A DNA stretch of 64,000 bases from assembly GCA_027493615.1 (NCBI GenBank), contig JAOSKK010000036.1, positions 124,001 through 188,000 of the forward strand, written 5' to 3'. The position numbers were made by a program, and so were the translations under genes. Below the pieces are notes generated by a model, which saw nothing but the letters and a program-made list of their open reading frames with translations, searched no databases and was not told the DNA's origin. Positions 20,951 through 31,756 of the stretch are shown here, piece by piece (the stretch's first letter is position 1; the number at the start of each line of letters is the position of its first letter). The DNA comes from Verrucomicrobiota bacterium (GTDB lineage Bacteria > Verrucomicrobiota > Verrucomicrobiia > Limisphaerales > J093).

Positions 20951-22012
20951 ATGAACACCCCGCCACCTGCCTTGGTGACCGACGCCGCCGCGTTCCAGGC
21001 GGCGCAGTTTGACAGTTCCCTGGTCTCGCGCCGGACCGCTCTCAAGTCGGCACTGGCCGTGGCTGGAGCCGCGACGCTCGGCGGTGCGGCGGCCGGGTCG
21101 GCGTTGGCGGCGGCGCCCGATCCACGCCGGGCCTCGCCGCGTCGCTATGCGATGAAGAAGTCGATCAACCTCTGGGCGTTCCCATATCCGCAGCGGATGA
21201 CGCTCTCCGAGTGTCTCCGGCTTGCGAAGGACGCCGGCTTTGACGGCATCGAGCTGAACTACGACCTGGAGAGCGACTTGTCGCCGAAGGCGGGGACGGC
21301 CGAGTTCACGGCGATTCGGCGCGAGGCGGAGCGGCTTGGGCTGGCGGTGAGCGGTCTTTGTTCGTTCCTGTTCTGGCCTTATCCGTTGACGAGCAATGAT
21401 CCCGAGAAGCGGGCGCGCGGGTTGGAGCTGGCGGGCAAGATGGCCCAGGCGGCGCATGACCTGGGCACCGAAAACCTGTTGGTGGTTCCGGGCGCGGTGT
21501 GCATCCCCTGGCGCACTGATCACGAGCCGGTACCGAACGACGTGTGTGATCAGCGGGCCCGCGAGGCGGTGGGGAAGCTGCTGCCGGCGGCGGAGAAGCT
21601 GAAGGTCCACCTGAACATCGAGAACATCTTCTTCAGCGGCTATCTGATGACGCCGATGGAGATGAACGCGTTTGTGGACAGCTTTGGCAGCGAGTATGTC
21701 CGGGTCCACTTCGACACGGGCAACATCATGCTCTTCCAGTATCCGGAACACTGGATCCCGCTGCTGGGCCGGCGCATTCGGAACACCCACTTCAAGGAGT
21801 TCACGAAGAAGGGCACCGACCACTCGCTGGAGTCATTTCGGCCGCTGCTGGACGGCACTACGAACTGGCCCGCGGTCATGGCGGCGCTGGACGCGGTGGA
21901 GTATCGCGGCTATTGCACCTTCGAGTACTTCCATCCGTACGAGCATTACCCCGAGGCGCTGGTGTACCAGACCTCGGATTCGCTCGACCGGATGCTGGGT
22001 CGGAAGGGCTGA
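20951..22012 (+). CDS. Tat-exported sugar phosphate isomerase/epimerase-like TIM-barrel protein
   Basis: The protein is 353 residues with a Tat signal (SRRTALKSALAVAGAATL) and an xylose-isomerase-like/AP-endonuclease-2 TIM barrel. Characteristic segments are CLRLAKDAGFDGIELNYD, HLNIENIFFSGYLMTPMEM, VHFDTGNIMLFQYPEHW and RNTHFKEF, which supply the usual metal ligands (Glu, Asp, His, Glu). Family members isomerise or epimerise free sugars or cyclitols; the substrate here is unknown. The start at 20951 is chosen over the longer frame at 20912 because it sits 18 bases after the hairpin region and gives a compact Tat leader. The gene is intact. Confidence 0.82.
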   Translation: MNTPPPALVTDAAAFQAAQFDSSLVSRRTALKSALAVAGAATLGGAAAGSALAAAPDPRRASPRRYAMKKSINLWAFPYPQRMTLSECLRLAKDAGFDGIELNYDLESDLSPKAGTAEFTAIRREAERLGLAVSGLCSFLFWPYPLTSNDPEKRARGLELAGKMAQAAHDLGTENLLVVPGAVCIPWRTDHEPVPNDVCDQRAREAVGKLLPAAEKLKVHLNIENIFFSGYLMTPMEMNAFVDSFGSEYVRVHFDTGNIMLFQYPEHWIPLLGRRIRNTHFKEFTKKGTDHSLESFRPLLDGTTNWPAVMAALDAVEYRGYCTFEYFHPYEHYPEALVYQTSDSLDRMLGRKG

Positions 22013-22037
22013 AGCCGCGGCGGGCCGGGCGTCCGTT

Positions 22038-24488
22038 TCAACGCGGAGGCGTCACGGGCGCCTGGAGGTTCCTGAGCGCTCCGACGGTGCGGAACTCGCC
22101 CTTGAGAGCCGGCTGGTCGCCCGTGCCGAACCGGGCACCCAAGCTGAGTTTGCTTGTGCCCGTGGGCACCGTGAGGCGGGCCGGGTTGACGGGAACGGTG
22201 CCGAGCGAGTTCCAGTGCCGGTCGTAACGGACGGCGGTGGGGCCGCCGGTGTACTTGAGGGACTGCCCTTCGGTGAGAGGTTCGGCGAGGGCGAGCACCT
22301 CGACGCCGTTGATCTCGAGAGTGACGGCTTCCGCCTGCGTCCTGCCGGCGGCCTGCAGGATGAACTGGAGGGTTGCGCCGGGTGGGGATTCTCGAAGTCG
22401 CAGGGGCTCGTGGTGGGCATGCCCGGCTGTTCGCGGCGCGTGTGTCATCTTGACGGAGTGCACGGGCGCCAGCGTCCAGGCGCGATCGCCGGCGGGACGC
22501 AGGAGGAACTCCCGGTTGACGTCCTGCAGCAGGGGCTTGAGCTCGGCGGGAAAAGCGCCGGCGAGCCGGGCCGTTTCCCAATGGCGGATGGCGTCGAGGA
22601 TGGCGGCGCCGTCGCCGTTCTTGCGGGCAGCGTCGGGACTGGTCACAAGGCCGAAGCCGGCGTCGAAACCGGCGGCGCGGGCGAGGAGCCATTCGGCGTC
22701 CTCGCGGGTGGTCTCGGGTCCCATCTGGAACCAGCCGAGCATGCGGGGCATGAGGTTGCGGCTGTAGTAATTCTGGTTTTTGAGGCGGTATTGGGTCTGG
22801 CTTTCGCGGAAGCCGGCGTACCAGGGCTCGCCCCAATTCATGCGGGTGTAGACGTGCCAGTTGAAGTGCCCGGGGTTGCTGGCGTCGTTGATGACGCGGC
22901 CCTGGAGCGTCGGCGCGAGGTGGTGGTACCAGGCCAGAGTGAAGAGGGTGCGGCCGTACTGGCCCATGCCGGTGGACCAGTTGCCTTCGAGCCCGTCGAA
23001 CGAGACCTGCAACAGGCCGGTTTCGTTGAAGAGATCGGCGAGGCGCCGGGCCACCTCCTGGGTCAGCGTCGCGTCGGTGAGGAACACGCGGTAACCGTGG
23101 TCGAGGAGCTTGGCGATGGCCGCCCCCTCAGCGTGGGCGGCGGCGGTGGTTCCCCAGGAACCGCGCTGGCAATCGAGCAAGCGCCAGGGTGCCGCGGCCG
23201 ACACGGCGCCGTAGCGGATCAGTTCCTGGCCGACGACGGCGGTCTTGAGGGTGTTGTTCTGCATCTGGTTGAACCAAACGGGGTCGGCGACCGGAATTTC
23301 GGTCTGGGTGGCATCGATGGCCCGGATGAGGGTGGTGGTGCCCACGCGGGCGAGGCGTGGATCCGGCAAGGGCGTTACGTAGGCGTCGTTGGGGGTGATG
23401 AAGTTCGAGAGCGTGTGTACACCGAGCCGCACGCCGCGTTGGCCGGCCCGTTCGACACAGCGCTTGAGGCTGGCCCAGCCGTCCGGGAACTGGTTCGCGT
23501 GCAGCTCGAAGTGGCCCCAGGTGCGGAACGGTCCACCGTGGTAGAGGTAACGCAGTCCGGCCCGGAGCGTGAGGTCGAGCGCGGCGTCGAGCGTTTCTTC
23601 GCCGAAGTCGACGATCAGGTACGAGGCGGTGGCCTCCGGGGAGATCTTGCCCCAGACCCCGTCGATCAGAGGATGCGGCAATCTCTCGGCGACCTCGATC
23701 GCGCCGAGCGTTTCGAGGGCCTGGCTAACCGGACAGCCGAACAGAGCGAGGCGGCTGCCGACCAGACCGTTGTCGGCGAAGGCCGGGGCGACGAAGTGCG
23801 TGTGGCCCCAGTTGGCGATCACGCGGTCCCGACTCCGATCGCGACAGTAAGCCTGGAGCACGCTCCCGAACGCGGTCGGCCGGGCGGCGTCGCCGCGGAA
23901 CAGTTCCTTTTCGCGGTGCTCGGGGGCGATGTCCTTCAGGTCCGAGCCGGCGAAGAAATCGTAGCTGGGCATGATGTCGTCCTCGGTGGTCGGGTAGCCG
24001 CCCAGGGTCTTTGGGTTCAGAGCCTGGATGCCGACGGCGAAGTCGCGGTTGCGGACGACCCCAACGGTTTCGCCGACGATCGCGCCGATGGTGATGGGGT
24101 ACGGACCCCAGAGGGCGACATCCGCCTGACCGGCAGGTTCGACGCTCTTCAAGTCGAGCACGAGGTGTGTGGGCTTGGCTTCCACGCCCACCCGGGCGGT
24201 GAGGCTGGCGGGGGAGTAGCGCAGCGTGAGGATGCGACGGCTGGCGTCCCAGGTGAGTTCGTCCGGCATGTGGAACTCGCCGGCTTTGCGGAGTTGGAGC
24301 AGGGGCGCGGGTTGGTTGGAAGCGAGGTAATCGACACCCGACGCCCGGTCGGTCAGGCCGGTGAGGCGTCCCGTGGGGGAGAGTTCGAGGCGGAGGTGGT
24401 CGGTATCGAAGACGAGCGGTTCGGCCTGGACTTGGCTGAGGGTCCAGGCGACGAGAACCGGGGTCAGGGCAAGGCGGCGGAGCTTCAT
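22038..24488 (-). CDS. Large secreted protein of unknown function
   Basis: The product is 816 residues, intact, with a signal peptide MKLRRLALTPVLVAWTLSQVQA. After about 120 beta-rich residues there is a segment rich in Trp, His and Asp (FADNGLVGSRLALFGCPVSQ, YHGGPFRTWGHFELHANQF, LLQVSFDGLEGNWSTGMGQY, FNWHVYTRMNWGEPWY) that resembles the central TIM barrel of unusual glycoside hydrolases, and a beta-sandwich C-terminus (LQFILQAAGRTQAEAVTLEI). I cannot place it in a family. It converges with the TIM-barrel gene, with only 25 bases between the stops, and its size and export suggest polysaccharide work. Confidence 0.75.
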   Translation of the reverse strand: MKLRRLALTPVLVAWTLSQVQAEPLVFDTDHLRLELSPTGRLTGLTDRASGVDYLASNQPAPLLQLRKAGEFHMPDELTWDASRRILTLRYSPASLTARVGVEAKPTHLVLDLKSVEPAGQADVALWGPYPITIGAIVGETVGVVRNRDFAVGIQALNPKTLGGYPTTEDDIMPSYDFFAGSDLKDIAPEHREKELFRGDAARPTAFGSVLQAYCRDRSRDRVIANWGHTHFVAPAFADNGLVGSRLALFGCPVSQALETLGAIEVAERLPHPLIDGVWGKISPEATASYLIVDFGEETLDAALDLTLRAGLRYLYHGGPFRTWGHFELHANQFPDGWASLKRCVERAGQRGVRLGVHTLSNFITPNDAYVTPLPDPRLARVGTTTLIRAIDATQTEIPVADPVWFNQMQNNTLKTAVVGQELIRYGAVSAAAPWRLLDCQRGSWGTTAAAHAEGAAIAKLLDHGYRVFLTDATLTQEVARRLADLFNETGLLQVSFDGLEGNWSTGMGQYGRTLFTLAWYHHLAPTLQGRVINDASNPGHFNWHVYTRMNWGEPWYAGFRESQTQYRLKNQNYYSRNLMPRMLGWFQMGPETTREDAEWLLARAAGFDAGFGLVTSPDAARKNGDGAAILDAIRHWETARLAGAFPAELKPLLQDVNREFLLRPAGDRAWTLAPVHSVKMTHAPRTAGHAHHEPLRLRESPPGATLQFILQAAGRTQAEAVTLEINGVEVLALAEPLTEGQSLKYTGGPTAVRYDRHWNSLGTVPVNPARLTVPTGTSKLSLGARFGTGDQPALKGEFRTVGALRNLQAPVTPPR

Positions 24489-24545
24489 GCGCGCGAGTGT
24501 GGCGGCGGCGGCTGGCGGTGACGAGCAGGATCGCTACGCCACGCC

Positions 24546-24605
24546 GTAGGAGCCGACGTCAGGAGGCTCAGGCTGGGGGCAGAGTCTCGTGACCTCGACT
24601 CCTAC
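24546..24605 (+). repeat. REP-B 60-bp dyad repeat, copy 1
   Basis: The element starts GTAGGAGCCGACGTCAGGAG and ends with CGTGACCTCGACTCCTAC; the outer seven bases are inverted repeats. It is followed 11 bases later by a second copy. Confidence 0.93.
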
Positions 24606-24616
24606 GGACGGCAGGT

Positions 24617-24676
24617 GTAGGAGCCGACGTCAGGAGGCTCAAGCTGGAGGCAGAGTCTCGTGACCTCGACTCCTAC
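24617..24676 (+). repeat. REP-B 60-bp dyad repeat, copy 2 (tandem)
   Basis: This copy differs from copy 1 at only a few central bases and has the same 60-bp length and orientation. The pair fills the divergent gap between the two large secreted-protein genes. Confidence 0.93.
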
Positions 24677-24691
24677 GAGACTTCGGCTCGC

Positions 24692-27600
24692 TTGACCGCG
24701 GTCGGACCCGGTGTCCATAGTCCCGACGAATCAAGCCAAACCTGCACCGATGCATTCTTCCCTTCCAAAAACCCCCTGCCGCCGCGCCGAAGCTGTGGTT
24801 GTCTGCCCAAGGCGGCGGGCGGCGACGGGTTCGCAGGTCTCATGCTGGCGACCATCTTGGGCAGTATGGCGAATGGCGCCGAACCCGGTGCCGCGCCCGC
24901 TCTGCCCGTCGATCCGCCGGCAACGGCCCTGCTCGCCCATTGGACTCTCGACGAACCCGACGGGGCGGTCTGGCCCGACGCGAGCGGGAACAATGCGCAC
25001 GTGACGGTCGAGGCCGGGGCTGCAGGGGCGGTCGAGCGAGCGCCGGGCGTGTTCGGCGGTGCCCTGCGCCTGGCCGGCACGCATCGGTTGCGGGTGGGTC
25101 CACGCCTCGATTTCGCCGGCGTCGAACGCCTGACCCTGTCCGCCTGGGTCCGACCCACCGGTTTTGACCGCTACAACGAGATCTTCCGGAAGGAGGACGG
25201 GGATCGGCGGGTGTTGTTCTCCTTTCAAGAAAACGGGACGGTTCTGGCGCTCGGCCTCAACGTCGGCGGTTACCTCGAGTGCGACGCCTTGCTGGACCCG
25301 GGGGACGTCCTCGACGGCCAATGGCATCACTGCGCGGCGACCTTCGACGGCGCCTGGCTGCGGGTGTATCTCGACGGCCGCGAAATCGGCGCCCTGGCCC
25401 GGTCCGGTTCGCTCGTCGCCGGAGGGACCGCACCCGGTTACCTGGGCTCGATGAGCGGCAGCGAGTGCTTCCAGGGCTTGATCGATGAGATGCAGATCTT
25501 CCGGGTCGCGTTGGGCCCGGCCGACATCGAGTCCTTGTTCCGCCTTGGGCAACCCGCCCGCGAACGTCTTGCCCTTGAGCTCGACGAAGCCCTTGGCCGA
25601 TTCCTGGTCCCGGGCGATGCGTTCGCCAGCACGCTGGCCCGGACGCGACAGCGACTGGCCGAGACGGACGCTCCGTTGGACCGCGAGATCGCCGCGGCGC
25701 TGGTGGGTCGTATCAAGGCCCGGCACGGCGCCGAGTTCGCTGAGTTTGTTCGCACGATGGGCATCAAGCCGCAGCAGCTTCTCGATACGGTCGAGCCCGG
25801 ACGCTTCGTGCGGGAAGGCGAGCGGCTGCTCGAGTTGCTCGTTGAGTACCGGCCGCTGACGGACGCCCAATGGGAACGGCAAACGGCTGACGACCTCCGC
25901 CACTGGAGGGAAATCGCGGCCCTCGAAGGGCAATATCGCGAGCTTTGTGCGGGGGGTGACGCCATGCGGTTCTCGCCGGCCTGGATCGAGTGGTTGCTCG
26001 CCGCCGGGCGTCGCGTCGAACTGAGGCCCTACGCCCAGGAGGCGGTGGCGCCCTACGTCCGGCCGGCCACTTCGGAAACCCGCACCTTGACGGCCGCCGA
26101 AGCCCGCGCCGCACTCGAGCGTGACTGGCTCCATCAAGCGGATCGGAACCCCACACCGGAGCGGATCCGCGCGGAGATCGGCTGGGCCCGGGAATTGGCG
26201 GCGCGCATCGAAGGCAGCGCCGTGCGGGCTCCAGACTTTGCCCAGGAGCTTGCGGAGCTGGAGCGACTGGAGTTCGAGGCGAATGCGCTCACGTCGGCCG
26301 ACCGCGAGCTCTATTTCCGGGTGCGCGAGGTGAAGCGTCGGATCGCGTTTCGCAATCCGGTCGTGGACTTCCAGCAAGTGTTGTTCGTGGACATGCCTTA
26401 CCCGCAAGGCAGCGAGTGGCAGCACGAGACGCGGCATCGGCTCGGTTACATGGCCGTCCCGGGGGGGCGCCTGCTGGTGCTGGAGGGGCTTGACCCTGGG
26501 GGTCGGCTGCGTCAACTGCTGCCGCAGCCGCCATTGCACGGTTCATTCTGGCGCCCGGACCTGTCGTGGGACGCGCGCCGGGTGCTGGTCTGCTTCAAGC
26601 CGCATAACGAAAAAGGCGTTTCACCTTTACGAGATCAACGTCGATGGCGACGGGTTCCGCCAGATTACCGACGGGCCCTACGACGATCTGGACCCGGTCT
26701 ATCTGCCCGATGACCGGCACGTGGTGTTCTCGACGACCCGCGGCCACACGTACGTGCGTTGCATGCCTCCCACGAGCGCGTTCGTGCTGGCGCGGTGCGA
26801 ACTCGACGGCAGCAACCTGTTCCTCATCTCCGCGAACAACGAGCCGGATTACCTGCCGTCCGTCCTCGAGGATGGTCGCCTCATCTACACCCGCTGGGAA
26901 TACACCGACAAACCGCTGTGGCGCGCGCAGAAGCTGTGGACCGTCCGGCCCGATGGAACCCAGGTGAATGTGCTTTGGGGCAACCAGAGCGTCTGGCCCG
27001 ACCTGCTCAAGGACGCCCGCCAGGTGCCCGGCAGCCCGCGCATCCTGTTTACCGGCAGCGCGCATCACGACTGGTTCGCCGGCTCGATCGGCCTGCTGGA
27101 TCCGCGGCTCGGGCTCAACTTCCCCGACGGCCTCACGAAGGTCACGGCCGACGTGCCGTGGCCCGAGTGCGGAAACGGCCCGGTGGACCCCGTCGAGTCG
27201 CCGCGCTACCACCCCAGCGGGACCTATCCGGCCTATTACTCACCCTTCCCCCTCGGCGAGCAGGACTTCCTGGTGTCGGCGCAGCGCGACGGCAAGTTCC
27301 GGCTTTACCTGATGGACGTGGACGGCAACCGGGAGCTTGTGTACGAGGGCGTCCACAACGTCTTCCATGCGCTTCCGCTCAAACCGCGGCCGCGGCCGCC
27401 GGTCCTGGCTGACACCGTGGCATGGCCGTTGGCGGACCACCGCGATGCGCCCGCGCCGGGGGTGTTTTACAGCCGCGACGTCCATCAGGGCGCCCCGGCA
27501 GTTCTCCGCGGTCAGGCCCGCTACCTGCGCGTGCTGAGCATCGATCACAAGACTTACACTTACTGGCATCAACGGCCCTACCTCTCGACCGGGCCGGTGG

Positions 27601-28413
27601 TTTCGGGGTTCAGTCTGACGGCGTGAAGCGGATTCTGGGAACCGTGCCCATCGAGCCCGACGGTGCGGTGGCGTTCGAGGCGCCGTCCGGAATCCCGCTG
27701 CATTTCCAGTTGCTCGACGCGGAGCAGCGCGCGCTGCACACGATGCGCAGTTTCGCCAACCTGATGCCCGGCGAATCGCGAGGTTGTCTGGGCTGTCACG
27801 AACGGCACAGCCAGGCGCCAGCCGTTGCCTACGCCCACCCGCAGGCACCGCTGCGCCTGAGCCGAATCACCCCGCCCCCTTGGGATGACCTGACCGTCAG
27901 CTACCCGCGCTATGTCCGCCCCGTGCTCGACCGTCACTGCGCCTCCTGTCACACCGGTGACGGAGAAGGACGAGCGACGCTGGACCTGACGCCGCGCGCG
28001 GGCTTCCTCGGGTTCGACGAATCGTACTGGACGCTGATCGGGTGGCCGTCCTGGGGCCAGCCGTATCGCGCGCCGGATCCGGAACCGCCGGGATGGGGCA
28101 TTGCGGACACGCTGTTGGTTGAGGCCTACGGTACGACCGATCCGGAGGCTTATCGGACGCCGGAGCCGATGACGCGGTTGTCGTACCGGAGCCGGTTGGT
28201 GGCGCTGGTCTCGGACGGTAAACACCACGACGTGCAGGTGGACCCGGTGGAGCGGCTACGCCTCATGGTGTGGGTGGACACGATGTGTCCTTACCGCGGC
28301 GAAGAGGAGATCCGGGAACTGCCGGACCCGGAGTTCCAGGGGTGGGCTGGCTCGCCGTGCGTCCCCGGATCCGGACCGCGCCGCAGATCGTGCGGCCGGG
28401 TCCGCTGAGATGA
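24692..28413 (+). CDS. LamG plus HZS-alpha-like protein with two CxxCH haem motifs (frameshifted)
   Basis: The product is about 1,240 residues and probably exported (hydrophobic GFAGLMLATILGSMANGAEP, although the true start is unclear and may need a frame change near 24830). A LamG-type concanavalin domain follows (LLAHWTLDEPDGAVWPD, QWHHCAATFDGAWLRVYLDG, GLIDEMQIF), then a helical region, then a beta-propeller-like region with VDGDGFRQITDGPYDDLDP and RHVVFSTTRGH, the wording of hydrazine-synthase-alpha middle-domain relatives. The C-terminal part has two haem c sites, GCLGCHERH and HCASCHTGDGEG. Breaks lie near 26610, 27600 and 28338; the corrected end is at 28413. Related proteins are common in Planctomycetes and Verrucomicrobia without any anammox; the function is unknown. 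Confidence 0.78.
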
Positions 28414-28424
28414 TGACGGCCGCT

Positions 28425-28484
28425 GTAGGAGCCGACGTGAGGAGGCTCACGCTGGGGGCAGAGTCTCGTGACCTCGACTCCTAC
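28425..28484 (+). repeat. REP-B 60-bp dyad repeat, copy 3, overlapping the P-type ATPase stop
   Basis: The element is the same length and boundary bases as the copies at 24546 and 24617. On the minus strand it supplies the last 12 codons and the stop of the ATPase gene (SRGHETLPPA). Confidence 0.93.
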
Positions 28485-30602
28485 GCGGTCGCCGGAACCA
28501 GGGGGCGGCGGCGGGTTTGGCGGAGCCGTCGTCGCCGGGGCGGGAGGGGGCGGGTGCCTGGAAGGGCTCGAGCTCTTCGCCCTGACGCACGAGGCGGGCG
28601 CTGTTGAAGACGACGATCAGCGAGCCGGCATTGTGCATGATGGCCGCGAGGATCGGGGTGATGTAGCCGAACGCGGCCAGGGAAAGGCCGCCGATGATGA
28701 AGACAACGCCGAAGAGGAAGTTCTGATTGATGACGTTCCGGGTCATGCGGGAGAGCTTGGTCAGGAACGGCAGCCGGCGGAGGTCGTTGTTCGTGAGCGC
28801 GATGGTGGCACTGTGAATGGCCACTTCGCTGCCGGCCGCGCCCATGGCGATGCCGACGTCGCCCGCGGCGAGGGCGGGGGCGTCGTTGACACCGTCGCCG
28901 ACCACCGCCACGCGGTAGCCCTTGGCCTTCATCTGGCGCACGAACTCGACCTTGTTCTGGGGCAGGCATTCGGCGACGACCTCTTCGCAGCCGATCTCGC
29001 GGGCCACGCGGGCCGCCACGGGTTGGCGGTCGCCGGAGACCATGGCGACGCGGCGCACGCCGCTCTTGAGCAGCGCGGCGAGGGATTCGCGGGCTTCCTT
29101 GCGGGTTTCATCGCGCAGGCCGATCCAGCCGAGGGGTTCGCCGTTGCGGGCCACGAAGACGAGGCTGAACCCTTCGGTCTCGTTGAGGTCGACCGAGCGC
29201 GTCACATCCTCCCGGACGCCGTTGTCGCGCAGCCACTGCGCGCGGCCGATGACGATGTCGGCCCCCTCGACCTGGGCCCGGATGCCGCGGCCGGCGGTTT
29301 CCTTGAAGTTCTGCGGCTCGACCAGGGCACGCCGGCCTCGGCGGCGAGATCGGCCAGCGCCTTGGCGGTGGGGTGGTTGCTGTATTTCTCCGCGGACGCC
29401 GCCACGCGCAGGAGTTCGGCCGGCTTGATCTGGCCGGCGGGGGCCAGGCGGCTGACCGCGAGGCGGCCGGTGGTGAGGGTGCCGGTCTTGTCGAAGATGA
29501 AGGCGTTGATGCGGGCGGCGAGCTCGATGTCGGCGACGTTCTTGATGAGGATGCCGAGGCGGGCGGCGGCCGAGAGCGCGGCGACCATTGCGGTGGGGGA
29601 GGCGAGGATGAACGCGCAGGGACAGGTGACCACGAGGACGGAGATGACACGGTTGAGGTCGTGGGTGAAGGCCCAGACCAAGGCGCCGAGGACGAGCACG
29701 AGCGGCGTGTAATAGACCATGTACTGGTCCACGATCCGCATGATGGGGAGTTTGGTCTTCTCGGCCGCGAGGATCAGGTCCCGCACCCGGCCGAGGGTGG
29801 TATCCTGGCCGGCCTTGGTGACGCGCACCTCGAGGACGCCGGTGAGGTTCTGGGTGCCGGCGAAGACCTGGTCGCCCGGGCGTTTGTCGACGGGCAAGGA
29901 TTCGCCCGTGATGTTGGCCTGGTTGAACGAACCTTCCCCGCTGACGATCTGGCCGTCGGCCGCCACGTTGTCGCCCGGCCGGATGCGGATGACGTCGCCG
30001 ACTTTCAGCTCAGCCACGGTGACCTCTTCTTCGTCGTTGCTGCCGCTGCGGAGCCGGCGGGCCTTGGTGGGGGTGAGCTTGATGAGGGACTCGATGGAGG
30101 CGCGGGCGCCGGCGGCGGTGCGGCTCTCGATGATTTCGCCCAGGAGCATGAAGAAGGCGACGATGCCGGCGGTCTGGTAGTCGCCCATGCCGAGGTTCGC
30201 TTCGCCGGTGCCGAGGGCGGCGGCGCCCTTGCCGAAGGAGGCGAGGACCGCGATGGCGACCAGCTCATTGATGCTGAGGATGCCGCGGCGGAGGTCGCGG
30301 ACGGCGGTGAGGATGATGGGGGCGCCGAGGACGATGGCGCCGATCATGGCGCTGGCACTGGCGATGAGGCGGCCGCCGTCGAAGAGCCAGCTCACGAGGT
30401 AGGAGTTGAGCAGGAACATCAGGCCCACCAGCGTCTGCGTGAGGTGGACCGGGAAATGTTCGTGGTCGTGTCCGCAGGACTCGCAGCGTTCACCGGCCTC
30501 ATGGTGGTGAGGGTGATGGTGGTCATGACCGTGATCATGCCCGTGGTCATGGGCGTGATCGTGACCGGCCTGCGAACGGCTGAGGAGCGAGGTGACTTGC
30601 AT
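28447..30602 (-). CDS. P1B-type heavy-metal-transporting ATPase (frameshifted)
   Basis: The protein is about 720 residues. It starts with a His-rich metal-binding tail (HDHAHDHGHDHGHDHHHPHH), then CESCGHDHEHFPVH, and the P-type core: actuator motif TGES, the transmembrane metal site VTCPCAFILASP, the phosphorylation site DKTGTLTTG, the HP locus SNHPTAKAL and the hinge VGDGVNDAPALAAGDVG. It exports soft or transition metals; the late motif HNAGSLIVVFNSARL does not settle which. The frame breaks near 29320. The final residues come from a REP-B repeat (28425-28484). It lies 46 bases downstream of the SPFH genes on the same strand. Confidence 0.9.
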
Positions 30603-30648
30603 GGAGAAAGGTGGTGGCGGCGCGCGCCTGTAGCAAGCGGCCGGCGGG

Positions 30649-31756
30649 CTAGCGCGTCTCGGGGGCTTCGCGTTTCACGGGTTCACGGCTCAACTGCAGA
30701 CGGATCTCGCGCGGGAGGCCGTCGGGTCGTTCAGAGAGAAAGAACTTCTCCTGGGCGTTGGTCATGACGCGGCCGAGGCGGTCGGCGAGGAGGCGGTCGC
30801 GGAAGAGCTGGCGGTCCTTGAGGTATTCCGGCAACTGATCGCGGAAGGCAGTGGCCTCGGCGGCGACGGCGGTGACGAACCGGTTGCTGCTGCCCACGGC
30901 GCGGGCGAGGATGGCCTGGGCTTCCCCCTGGGCCTTGCTGACGATCTGGTCGCGATCGCCCTCGGCGGCGCTGATGCGCTCACTGCGCTTCTGCTCCTCG
31001 GAATTGACGTTCTCGAAGGCGGCGCGGACATCGATGGGGGGTTTGGTCTCGACGTCGCTGGGCTCGAGCGTGACGCCGAGGTCGAGCTCGTTGATTTTCT
31101 GGCGCACGCGCTGGACGACGAGGTCGCGGAAGCCGCCTTTGTCCTTGTACAGGGCCCCGTCGGCGCTCATGCGGGCCGAGGCCCAGAAGAGCGCGTTGTT
31201 GACGACGTTGGTGAGGATGGCCGTGCCGTTGGCGAAGCCGAAGGTGAACCGGACGGGATCGGTGATGCGGTATTTCATCGTGGCCCGCACGTGCATGATG
31301 TTGCCGTCGGCGCTGAGGGTGTAACCGTCCGCCTCGGGGCGGAGGACGCCGGAGGCGAAGGGTTCTTCGCCGCGGGCCTCCATTTCGGGCGTGGTGGCGT
31401 GCCAGCCGGTGGTGGAGGTGACGGTTTGGATCTGGCCGACGGGGATGCGGACCACTTGGTTGATGGGGTAAGGCCAGGCCCAGTGCCAGCCGGGGCTCCG
31501 AAGCTTGTCGCCGGCCACGTCGAGGGCCGGCCAAACCGCAGCACGATGGCCTGCTCGTTGGGCTGGACGATGAACATGCCCGAGCAGAGGAAGACCACGA
31601 CCAGGACGGCCATGATGAGCTTGACGATCCGGAAGCTGCTGCTGAAAGCCTCGGACAGGGCCTGCGCGCTCGCGTCGTCATCCCCGGCCAGCGGCGTGGG
31701 CGGCGGCACGGGCTCGGGCGGGCGCCCGGCGGGCGGGTGGAGGGCAGGTCGTTCAT
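30649..31756 (-). CDS. SPFH/Band 7 protein, HflK-like (frameshifted)
   Basis: The product is about 370 residues. A short Pro-rich cytoplasmic N-terminus precedes one membrane helix (IVKLIMAVLVVVFLCSGMFI), the Band 7 start VQPNEQAIVLRFGRP, then the SPFH core (WHWAWPYPINQVVRIPVGQI, MKYRITDPVRFTF) and a coiled-coil C-terminus ending in SERPDGLPREIRLQL. HflK-type proteins form membrane scaffolds that control FtsH proteolysis. Breaks lie near 31730 and 31530. The ATG at 31756 overlaps the presumed stop of the HflC-like gene (ATGA), so the pair is translationally coupled as in hflKC, but in the order C then K. Confidence 0.83.

Noticed and set aside
24692..28413. Evidence for anammox or hydrazine synthase
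   Set aside because: Only the propeller wording is shared; there is no HZS beta/gamma gene and such domains are common in non-anammox bacteria.
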